From: Trachythela sp. YZ-2020
Lineage: Eukaryota > Cnidaria > Anthozoa > Malacalcyonacea > Clavulariidae
Assembly (NCBI GenBank): GCA_016169945.1
Contig: JADLSH010000367.1
Coordinates: 2,542,001 to 2,606,000 of the forward strand
Length of the DNA: 64,000 nucleotides
Direction: 5' to 3'
Position numbers and translations under genes: made by a program. This document shows, one piece after another, positions 45,249 through 64,000 of the stretch. The number at the start of each line of letters is the position of its first letter. Position 1 is the first letter of the stretch. A model generated the notes under the pieces. That model was not told the DNA's origin and made no database searches. It saw nothing but the letters and a program-made list of their open reading frames with translations.

Positions 45249-45658
45249 ATGAGTATGAATGCTTCACAAAGCAAAGGACGGGAGGAAGGATGTGGTAAAT
45301 GGTTAACAACAAAAGGCAAATCAACAGACAGTATAAAACAGAATATTAAACAGAATCAACTGCACTTTAGACCTTATGCTACAAAGACATTAAAACCAAT
45401 AATTTTTGAACCTAATGTTGGTGAAAATAAATCATTGAAAATGAAGCAACGTACAATGAGTCAATTTCTTGTGGAGAAAACTAGTAAAGTGAAAAAAGAT
45501 GAAAGTAATTCAAATGACAAATATATATCAACCTCCAAAGACAAAGTTCCTGTTGTATTATTTTTGAAAAAAGGAGTATCTTCAGCACTTACTGAATATG
45601 GTTAGTAATCTGTTTTCTTAATTATCCAGTCCCAGCACTTTCAATAACAACTACAACT

Positions 45659-45727
<69 letters not shown>

Positions 45728-47022
45728 TCTATTTGCATTCCTATTTACATAGATGGTATTGTTTGGTATTGCATACAGTACAACAATAAAAATGAAATTA
45801 AGTTAAAGTAGCTTTAATCGTATTAACTAAATATCATAACCTTACTTCATTGTATCTACAACAGTCAACAGCAAAATAATGCAAAATTAGCTCATGAAAC
45901 ATTCCAAATTTCAACCAAAATCTTATCATAAACGATCTTACAAATGCCCTGATCATTTATTACATTTCGTACTTTAAGGGGTAGGGCGTTTATTGCAGGG
46001 GGATTTTTCTCAGTTTTACGCTTCATAAACAACACTTTCTAGCAGTTTGCATGACTTCAACTTTTATAGTCCATTATATACTACATTACACTTATTCTCC
46101 AACACTAATAATTCAACAAGCGTTTATTACATGTAAATGTTTATATGCCCCTGTATGGAAGGTGCTTTTGTTAGGTAAGCGGCGTAAGGGTAGAGAGAGG
46201 CGTCTATTGGTAAACTCTGCGCGTTTATTGAATCATTTACGGTATTTAAGGCTTAGCATTGTCAATGTAGCAAAGAAAATGAGAAAAAGGTGCCATATCG
46301 TTCGCTGTTTTTATCCAAATGATGTAATTAGCTGGAAAATCGTAATTTATGTTTTTGTAATTATAAGACAAAAAATCCTCATTTACTTCCTTTGTTTGTG
46401 AATATTTTAGAGGATCTTTGGGGAAGTGACAGTGATGAGAGTGACACATGTCAAACGGAAGTAAACGTACAAAAGACAACTCAGGAAGAAAAACCGAATA
46501 TATTGAAATACTTACCTACAGTATATTGTAAAGATGCGCAAATTGATAGCAGTTTTAAAAGGAATGACGTTTCCACCAATGAAGAACAACAAGATACTGA
46601 GAAGCTATTTCCCTCACCAAAGAGACTTAGAAAGTCAAAAGACATTATGGACCCAGGCACTGCAGCAAGAACTATTAATTCAACAAGAAACGAAGTCCAA
46701 TTTACTGAATGGTTTGAAAATAAAGTTGATGCATTTATTCAGCATCGTAATGAAGGAAAGAACGTACTAAATAAAGAAAATTTGTCGTCAATGTCTTGTC
46801 GATGCTCTTCCTCTTGCAAACCTTCAGATTCCGAGGAGGAATCTACATTAATACCTCAGTTCAGTGAATGGTTCAATGAAGAGATTAAAAAGATGGATGA
46901 TAAGGAGTTACCCGCGCGCAGCTAACATATTACAATCACCTGCAAGGGATGTATCACAAAACAATTCTACATTCACACAATGGTTCGAGGCGAATATAGA
47001 AAATATTAAAAGTCCAAGTTAG
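45249..47022 (+). CDS. AUNIP-like protein gene, two exons, 3' frameshift
   Basis: Exon 1 is 45249-45600 (ATG at 45249, two TGA codons just upstream). Exon 2 starts at 46411 (G|AG junction, giving YEDLWGSDSDESD). As read, 288 aa end at 46925. The N-terminus EEGCGKWL and a PIP-box-like QRTMSQFL recall vertebrate AUNIP (EEACGVWL and an analogous Q..I..FF motif), a DNA-end resection and Aurora-A/ninein partner. Three similar motifs follow: FTEWFENKVDAFI, FSEWFNEEIKKM and, beyond the stop in another frame, FTQWFEANIENI, ending at a TAG at 47020-47022. The third motif suggests a one-base frameshift around 46915. The family call is a similarity judgement, not proof. Confidence 0.55.
45651..45727. 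repeat. (AAC)n microsatellite
   Basis: About 25 copies of AAC lie in the intron of the AUNIP-like gene. Confidence 0.95.
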
Positions 47023-48149
47023 CTATTTACAGCGTCCTGTTTACGTCACCCAGTGTTGCGAGGAAACGTTCTTTAATGGGATTAATTTGATGTATTGAAA
47101 CACGTCTACAACTATATGTATACTATACAGTATATAATTCCTGTTAAACAGATCCATTTAAATCTAGTAATCCATTTAAAACATATTTGGCCGTATTTCC
47201 GTATAAAATAGACTAAGTCTATTTCCATGTAACAATTAATATTTTACCGAATCAAACGTAACTCGTAACGAGTAACGACGTAAGGCATTTTAATACATCA
47301 AATCATTCCCAAGAAATTCCGTGCGGCAAAGTGAGTTTATATGTACATGCAGTTGATAGTTGTGCCTATCGTTTTGTTTTACTTATTCGTTTTGTTTTGT
47401 TTATTATTTGTATTGTTTTAAGTGGATTTATAGGTACAGTAACAGGGCCTAAATATATATAATGTAAGCAAAATACATGTGCTCACTTAAAATTTCACAT
47501 TCAAGGTAATACCTTTATTTGTATTTTGCAAATATTTATATTAATTAGCGCAATTGAAATAAACTACATTCTACAAAATAATGTAAAAATAATTTTGTCG
47601 TTGTGTTCCAGTTGTTGTTTGGCATAACTAGATTAAAATTACTGGAAAATTGTCATATATTCAGGCAAGCATGAAACTTGAAACAACCCTGGCTTATTAC
47701 AAGCCTCGTGCCTCATAAAGTTTTTCATGGAAAACACCACTGCTCTATTTGGTAGATCTGTTGATCCGCAAGCTATTGATGATCATCATTAGTGCATATA
47801 ATATTGTTTCCAAATAACATTTATTTATACTGATGCATGATGACCCAGGCTTATAATATACGGACTTAAAACTGTACGAAATAAATAGTTATGGTGTTTT
47901 CCACAAAAAGAACAATATGCTTAAAAAATAGATATTATTTTCCATGTATAGTTTCACAACTTCCTTCAACACTGACTAATCTTATATTATCTGCTTATAA
48001 AGAGACGCAATTAGACTAATTGATATAAGATGATGATAACTTAGATTAAGCAGCGAGAACACACCCTCCAACTTGTAATTGGTATGTCTGTACACTTTGA
48101 TGCCTGTTTATATGTGCTATAAAGTATTTGTTTCTGCCTTCGTCAAATA
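47023..48149. other. Convergent 3' spacer between the AUNIP-like gene and NKAP
   Basis: An AATAAA signal on the plus strand at about 47560 and one on the minus strand at about 47822 could end the two converging transcripts. Nothing else is recognised. Confidence 0.45.
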
Positions 48150-57730
<9,581 letters not shown>

Positions 57731-58738
57731 TCTTACGACTTAGTTTCTTGCCATATTCATTAAATTAGTACATAACCCAACCATCAATTACATGAATTTG
57801 TGAAAGACGAACAGCGATTGAATTTTTACCAAGACAAAAGCTGGTAAAGAAGAAGTTTGTAGTTACAAAAACACAATCACTGCTTCGTTTTTCTTCGTTT
57901 GGACCATTGCCCGCGCGCACTGCAGGCCAGTGAGCTCTATATATATATATCTGGAGTGAGAACTTATGTCCAAAAAGTGAAGCCAAAGATGGCGGAAATT
58001 GACGTCCAGTGCCAATCCCTTTCTATTGTTTTCGACCGCGCGGTTTGCACAAGCCGGCAAGGAGTGTGCCGAAATTTCGTGTTTTTACTCCGATGTAAAC
58101 AATAACATCATGATTTTATGAACTAATAACTTGATTAGCGATGCGATCTGTTAGTATAAACTGGAATTAGCTAGAAAAATGGTATGAAAACTGTTTATGA
58201 CCTTCATGAGTTTGGACGTCAATTGCCGCCATCTTTGGCTTCACTTGGCCTATTGGCCGAACATTAGAAGTTCTTACTCCAGATATATATATGGAGCTCA
58301 CTGCTGCAGGCTCGTATAAAGAACCTGGGTCCCAGAATAGAATAACGTGCAACTTTCAGTAATTCACTAATTCAGCATAGATTTTCTACATTTTTGCTGC
58401 TGTTATTTATTTTTTTTCTTTCATTGTAATTCACAAGTTTGCTTTTTGTCAATACAATAATGATAAAAACATTAAATATTGTTGATAGCTTGTGTAAACA
58501 CACTGTTAAATATCAACGATATTACACGAAGTAATCTATCTTCAAACACCGCTGACTCATCACATAAAGAAATTATTTTGATTCAAGTGAAAATTTATTT
58601 GTAAACAAATCTACTCGTATTGTCAGATTTGTAAATCGTAATGACAATGACATTAAAATTCAAAACTGGTAAAAATATGGGCAAAAGTGAATAATTTTTT
58701 TAATTTATGATTATAAAATCAAGTGGAGAGGTTTAGAA
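57731..58738. promoter_or_regulatory. Shared intergenic region of NKAP and ANKRD39
   Basis: The start codons of the two genes face away from each other 1008 bp apart, so both promoters must lie here. No core promoter motif is clear. Its middle is occupied by an inverted-repeat element (57919-58312). Confidence 0.55.
57919..58312. mobile_element. Inverted-repeat element between NKAP and ANKRD39
   Basis: The left arm (CCAGTGAGCTCTATATATAT, CTGGAGTGAGAACTT, AGTGAAGCCAAAGATGGCGG, about 57919-58012) recurs inverted at about 58214-58312. The arms are about 90 bp with small gaps. No coding sequence or clear target duplication. Confidence 0.65.
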
Positions 58739-61667
58739 ATGTCAACCCACATGCACAATGGCACTAACTGCCAATGTATGGCAAGGTCTGCAGCATATTC
58801 TCAAAACCTGGATGAGATGGATTTTACCAGAGGGATTTGGTCTGCTGCAATGAATGGTGAAATAGATCAAGTTCAAAAATACTTGGATAAGAAATGTTCC
58901 CCAGATGTTTTAGATAGTGCTGGTTATACTGCTTTGGTAAATATACTTATCACATACTTGTGCCTTTATCAGGGCGATGACAGGATGACATAAAAACGAT
59001 ATGTCCCTGGGGACGATATGGTTTTTATTTCCCGCTGCTTATCACCCTGATAAAGACACTAGATGTGATAATGATATCGGTACGATATCATAATCTAGAG
59101 TCCCTGGAATGCGATTCCTAGCATTTTGGGGGTGAGATTTTGAAGAATTCCGAAGATTATAAAGTAAATGAAAGACATGATATTTCATGATCTCACAAAT
59201 GTACCTACTCCCAAACATTTCTCCTCGGAATAAAATGAATTGGAAAAAAAACAAGTTTTAAGGCGATAAACTGCAAAATTTTATAACTTTTCACAAGATA
59301 CTGAATATAGATTGAGAGGAAATATTCATTCTGTAACAATGGCACACAGTCATGTATTTAACACTTAAAAATACGGTATTTCCTGCATTTCGAGGGTACT
59401 TTGCAGTAAAATAGAATTGTCAGGATCGTTACAAAACATAGATTCTTCCTCAACAAAATGTGAATTCCCCCCACCCCTCTTTAACGACACTCCTGCTTCA
59501 ATGGACATCAGCATAAGATTTTATGACCTTCCTTGCTTCATGGTTGTTCTCATGCAGTCTAGACTTACAATGGTAAGCAACCCGCAATATCTGATAATTC
59601 GCGATATCGCAATATCTGATGAAAATAGCTTTGACACTGCTACTTACATCAACAAGTGCACAAAGGGCATTCTCGAAGCTAAAACCTGAATGCCCTTTGT
59701 GCACTTGTTGATGTAAGTGGCAGTATCAAAGCTATTTTCATCAGATATTGCGATATCGCAAATTATCAAATATTGCGAGTTGCTTACCATTGTCTTGTTT
59801 TTACAATTTGGTACTTGGGTTTGGATTTTGATACCGTGTACCCCCCCCCCCCACACATTTCTATACGGATTTAGACTTTGTGATAATGGTCTTGGTTGTG
59901 ATTGGGGGGGGGCGTTGCCACCCTCACCCCCCCTTGATTACGCCACTGCCGATATATATCTCGGTTGTGTGATACAAACTTTACAGAGTGGGGTGCATGC
60001 ACAGTGCCCTTGTGCGATTGATATCCGGATACTGATGCTGTGTGGATTGTAATGGTCAGTATTTGACTGATCAAATAAAACACAGTTTTCTTTACCAAAA
60101 TACCAAAATTAGTCTCTTTGAACGAAAGTTTGAGTGTTAAAGTTCCAAATGTTAAGATTGTACTTTTAATTCAATTATATGTAGCTTTATATGATAGAAT
60201 GTGATAAAGTTCCCAGGAACATAGCAATTTTTAGGTGTTGAGTTTTAATAGTGCTGGGCACTGCCATTGGTTGTGTGCATTATTCATATGTATAAACCCT
60301 CCTAGATACATGTTACCAACTGATGGTATATTTTACTCTGCAAAGGCTGGGATATATTCACTCTGTTAGTCTGTCCAACACTAGACAATTTTCAGTCAGG
60401 ATCTGAATGAAGCACCTCTGCAACCATACGTTTTTTCTGCCATAAAACTAAAGTCAAACACCTTCCAAGTTGGTGAAGCCAGACATCAAAGCTGCGAAAC
60501 CAGCTGGAACCAAAAAACAGGTAATCCCCCTTCATATCACATACTCATCAGAAGTCCTGAGAACTCTCAATTAAAGCACTCTGACTAAAGTTGTTAATTA
60601 ATGCCTGTCTAATGATATGCTGTCATTGTTCATAACAAAGTTAAAATTATATTATTTTCTATTTCATAGCATTATGCAGCTCGTCATGGTCATTTACATG
60701 TGTGCAAGATCTTATTAAAATATGGTGCTAACCCTGATAGTTTAACACGTGCTGGAAAGGCCAATCCATTACACAGAGCAGCTTATAGTGGACACAGTGA
60801 CATTGTAAAAATATTAGTTGAACATGGAGCAAAATTGGATTTAGCTGATATTGATGGACAAACAGCATTACACAAGGCAATGTTGATCTAGCCAATATAT
60901 ATACTCATGCTAAATTGTGCATAATTCTGATTGGCTGAGCTACATCCAATCTCCAGCCATCAGAGGTGTGCAAATCCAATTAAATTTGCAAATTTTGAGT
61001 GCCAGAATTGTATTAATTTTGCTATTTCTGGCATTGTCAAGGAGGGACAGAATCTAGGAAATAAGGGCAAATTCAAAGTACTTCTCAATCTGCCTTAGTT
61101 CCTCCATACTTTAGTTATTCACTGAAACTGATTAGAGACCTCCACAGTATCCATACATTATACTCAGTACAGACAGTAGTGAATAAAATACGTTATAATC
61201 AGGGGTGAAAACCTTCAGGTATGGATGACATCATAAGTAACCCCCAATCCCATGAATGCATTTTTATACCACATTCATGCCTGGATAACTGATGCTTAAA
61301 GAATGAAAACTATGGGGAAATTATGAATGTGTAAGCATTCTAGCAAAATAAAATGTGGGCTCAGCCCCCCCCCCCCCTCCCCTAAGTTTCGTGGATAGGG
61401 AATTGCCTAAGCTACTAGAAGTTTAAAATTAAGGCATAGGTCATACTTTTCATAGTTTGTGACACATAGACAACAGTAAAAATTATACCAATTTTTACTT
61501 CATAGGCTGCACAGAAATCACATATAGAAGTGATCCAACTTCTCATGAAGCACAAGCCAAGTTTATCATCAGTGAAAGATAAATGGGACAAACTGCCCAT
61601 TGATTATGTTACTGAAACAAATAGTGAGATACAACTATTGCTGAAACCTTCACATTACGAACCATAA
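58739..61667 (+). CDS. ANKRD39: Ankyrin repeat domain-containing protein 39, complete
   Basis: Exons 58739-58936, 60670-60876 and 61506-61667 (all phase 0) encode 188 aa; human ANKRD39 has 183. The N-terminus has a Cys-rich HNGTNCQCMARS followed by the family signature LDEMDFTRGIWSAAMNGEID. Ankyrin repeats follow: DSAGYTAL|HYAARHGHLHVCK across intron 1, ANPLHRAAYSGHSDIVK, and DGQTALHK|AAQKSHIEVIQ across intron 2. Intron 1 is GT-AG. Intron 2 begins AAG|GCAATG and ends TAG, so it is GC-AG; without splicing the frame stops at once (AMLI stop). The function in animals is poorly known; ankyrin repeats bind proteins. Confidence 0.93.
59567..59793. mobile_element. Perfect-hairpin MITE in ANKRD39 intron 1
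   Basis: ACAATGGTAAGCAAC and its complement end two arms of about 100 bp that pair almost perfectly around a centre near 59682 (TGCCCTTTGTGCACTTGTTG and complement). CTT flanks both ends and may be the target duplication. Confidence 0.8.
59840..60669. other. ANKRD39 intron 1, 3' part
   Basis: A C/G-rich remnant with GATTACGCCACTG (59937-59949) near 59840-59950 resembles a hAT-type MITE end. The rest is featureless. Confidence 0.4.
60877..61505. other. ANKRD39 intron 2
   Basis: Non-coding, with a poly-C run at about 61365. No element recognised. Confidence 0.45.
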
Positions 61668-62084
61668 TGGTATACGTAAAGATATAAAGATGTACTAAAA
61701 CATCGGAAGTAAGAAAGTCATAACATGATGACAAAGAAGAACTGCATCCATATCCATAATTATTATTTATTTAAAAAATTCCTGGTTTCTGATTGGCTAA
61801 CAGCCAACTGTGAAATCGTCATATCAACTCAACAACCTCGTGTCCAGGCTCTTTACGCGGCGACAGCTTGCCAAATATGGTCAAGCGAGTCAATATGATA
61901 ATTATTGACGTGTCAATATGACTTCGTTGTCATGGTTTTCGCGTGTCAGTAGCCTAAATGATATCGTTTTATCGCTGCAAGCGACGGGGAATATTATGCA
62001 ACTTCTTTGTTGACCTCGCGCATTTCGTAATTCTTGACTGTCTAGCACGCAAGATATTTTTAATTTTTTAAATAAATAATAAAA
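61668..62084. other. 3' flank of ANKRD39
   Basis: Non-coding; an AATAAA-type signal lies at about 62068. Confidence 0.4.
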
Positions 62085-62235
62085 CAATTATTGAACTCGG
62101 TTTTCGCGTGATATGAAGAATTATCATGCCCTCAGTTTGCCGTTATCAACCTCAGCCTGCGCGGCTTCGGTTGATAACGGCAAACTTCGGGCATGATATT
62201 TCTTCATATCACGCGAAAACCGAGTTCAATAATTG
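62085..62235. repeat. Near-perfect hairpin, 151 bp
   Basis: CAATTATTGAACTCGGTTTT...and its complement close arms of about 65 bp (CGTGATATGAAGAATTATCATG and GTTTGCCGTTATCAACC blocks) around a small GC-rich loop near 62160. Probably a tiny fold-back element. Confidence 0.8.
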
Positions 62236-62269
62236 CTAATTGGTTAACCCATTAACTGCCAGTTCCCTA

Positions 62270-62306
<37 letters not shown>

Positions 62307-62839
62307 GAAATAGTAAAGTAGGGCGCATCAATACATCATTGGCTAATGGGTTAATCATTGTCAACAGTCAATCTGTTCCTTATATTTACTAACTATATCA
62401 ATGCTCACAGTGGGTTGTCTCTTTGAACCCATATTTTGTTCATTTGCTGTTGGTTGATTTGTTTGATCCAGTGGGGCAGTGGTCTGATCTGGGACAACAA
62501 ACTCGTTTTAGACATTGCCTCAATTTTCAGACATGAAGAACAGGTAGATGAGAAGAGAAAAAATGAAACTGTAAAGAGTACAATGTGAGTACCTTTATAG
62601 TAAATCACCAAACTTAGTCAAGAGCGTTTAAAGTTGTGAAACAAAGTTTGCAAGCTGTGAGGGACCTATAGTTTGACATGACGACGTTGTCGATGAAGCG
62701 ATTAACTATAATCAGTTAATCGAAAATATAGGGAAAAGAAACTTAATTAGTGCTTGTGCATAAAGTGAGTTGAAGAATTAAAAGAACTCTTATTATTGAA
62801 AGTAACTTTTCATATTAATTCTGATAGTGCAAAGAGCAG
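62236..62839. other. Intergenic, no feature
   Basis: No coding sequence, RNA gene or clear element seen. Confidence 0.4.
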
Positions 62840-63780
62840 CAGAAAAGCAAAATGGGGGCAGAATTATAGAACTGCACGAAATAGAGTAGTCCATTTAATT
62901 AGAGACGCTAAACGTTACGTTCTTTTCTGATTCTATTATTAATGCTGATCTTGATAACCCAAAAAATATCTGCCTCTGGAAAATAATTCGTAACATTGCT
63001 CCTTCAAGGTCAAATCCTCTAACTCTCCTAACCACTTGATTATTAATGAGAGACAATTACCAACCTTTGAAAGATATCGTTGACTCGTTTAACGATAATT
63101 TTACTAGCATAATAAATTATCTTTCGCTTAATGAATAATGTAATGACTAATGTCTTTACTAACAATTCAAATTGGGATTACCTCGCAAATTTTGTTTCTT
63201 CTAAAATTTCTCCAACTATCCCACCAATTTCGGAGGATTTTGTTTTTAGTCATCTGTCTATATCTAAAGCCGCTGGTTTGGATGGAGTAAGTGGCTACTT
63301 TCTCAAAATAGCTACACCTGCTATTTTACCTATCCTGACGAAGATTTATATTCATTATCATCTCAGTATTATTAAATTCGGCTAGTTTTCCCGAGTTACG
63401 GAAAATTGCAAAGGTTTCTCCTCTTTTTAATTCGGGCTCGCTATTTGACCGTTCCAACTTTCGTCCTACTGTATCTCTGTTTTGGCCATTATCTCTAACA
63501 TTCTTGAACGTCGATCGTCGTGTTCATATTTCATTTTACCATTTCTTAACTGAGGCTGAGCACAATATTTTTGTTGACAATCAATTTGGGTTTAATTAGG
63601 ACATCTCGTTCATGTGAACTTGCAGTCACTAATCTTACTGATAAAATTCTAACTAATATTGATAACAAACAATTGAATGGACTTCTTATTGAATATTGAT
63701 TCCAAAACCTTGATCTTGTTGATCACCAAATCTTACTTCTGAAACTTAAAATGATGTTCTTCATTAGTATTGAAATGGTT
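62840..63780 (+). pseudogene. Decayed LINE reverse transcriptase
   Basis: Frameshifted pieces in order: WGQNYRTARNRVVHLIRDAK, IIRNIAPSRSNP, FSHLSISKAAGLDGVSGYFL (63131-63385), FRPTVSLF-like motif, SCELAVTNLTDKIL, then FDLVDHQI-like remnant near 63710. This is the fingers and palm of a Jockey/CR1-like RT. There are many stops and frameshifts. Confidence 0.78.
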
Positions 63781-64000
63781 TACTTCATATCTTCGTAAAA
63801 ATACGTTTATGCTCACTCAATAATTGTTAACTATATACTCAAAACACCCTTGCCAAGGCTTGTTCATTCCTTCAAAGTACAGTATATAGGTTGTATATAT
63901 CATGGTCACCAGAGTGAAGAACTAGATTATAAAACTATTTCCTATGCCTATGGCTATGATCTGTTCATCGTAACTGACCTTTTTTTGGATATAACCTTGT
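63781..64000. other. No feature seen
   Basis: Short AT-rich end of the window without recognisable sequence. Confidence 0.4.

Noticed and set aside
59498..59856. Overlapping open frames on both strands in ANKRD39 intron 1
   Set aside because: They mirror each other because they lie in the palindromic MITE.

Overview
The window is nuclear DNA of an invertebrate animal. It is AT-rich, its genes are split by long introns with GT-AG splice sites, and it is crowded with nested transposable elements. The mix of elements (BEL/Pao and Ty3/gypsy-like LTR elements, Penelope-like elements with hammerhead ribozymes, an ISL2EU-like DNA transposon, many hAT, mariner and TTAA-type miniature elements, tRNA-derived SINEs) would suit a cnidarian or another basal or marine metazoan. 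The species is inferred, not proven.

Five host genes can be rebuilt exon by exon. (1) An ABCC (MRP5-like) transporter on the minus strand, 17573 to 6101; five exons are recognised, at least two are missing, and it may continue past the left edge. (2) GK5, an FGGY-family kinase on the minus strand, 43584 to 21943; 18 exons with fully consistent phases encode 519 aa. (3) An AUNIP-like gene on the plus strand, 45249-46925 or to 47022, with a probable frameshift near its 3' end. (4) NKAP on the minus strand, 57730 to 48150; 10 exons, 296 aa. (5) ANKRD39 on the plus strand, 58739-61667; 3 exons, 188 aa, second intron apparently GC-AG. NKAP and ANKRD39 are head to head about 1 kb apart. GK5 and the AUNIP-like gene diverge. 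The AUNIP-like gene and NKAP converge.

Layout. 1-4.1 kb: a gypsy-like element (LTR, gag, start of protease, minus strand) inserted in a broken BEL/Pao pol (plus strand). 4.1-4.5 kb: an unrecognised ORF. 5-17.6 kb: ABCC exons separated by a palindromic MITE, LINE pieces, a 917-bp MULE-like element, two head-to-head Penelope-like fragments and a cluster of three hammerhead-type ribozymes. 18.2-20.6 kb: a very large fold-back palindrome carrying later insertions. 20.6-21.6 kb: a second Penelope-like element. 21.9-43.6 kb: GK5, whose introns hold an ISL2EU-like transposon, a degenerate telomere-like array, LINE tails and a series of short TIR elements with clean target-site duplications. 45-62 kb: the AUNIP-like gene, NKAP and ANKRD39 with SINEs and LINEs in their introns. 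62.8-63.8 kb: a decayed LINE reverse transcriptase.

The most interesting region is 12.9-13.6 kb. It holds two perfect copies of a 44-nt minimal type I hammerhead ribozyme in opposite orientations, with a third diverged hammerhead beside them, just downstream of Penelope-like sequence.
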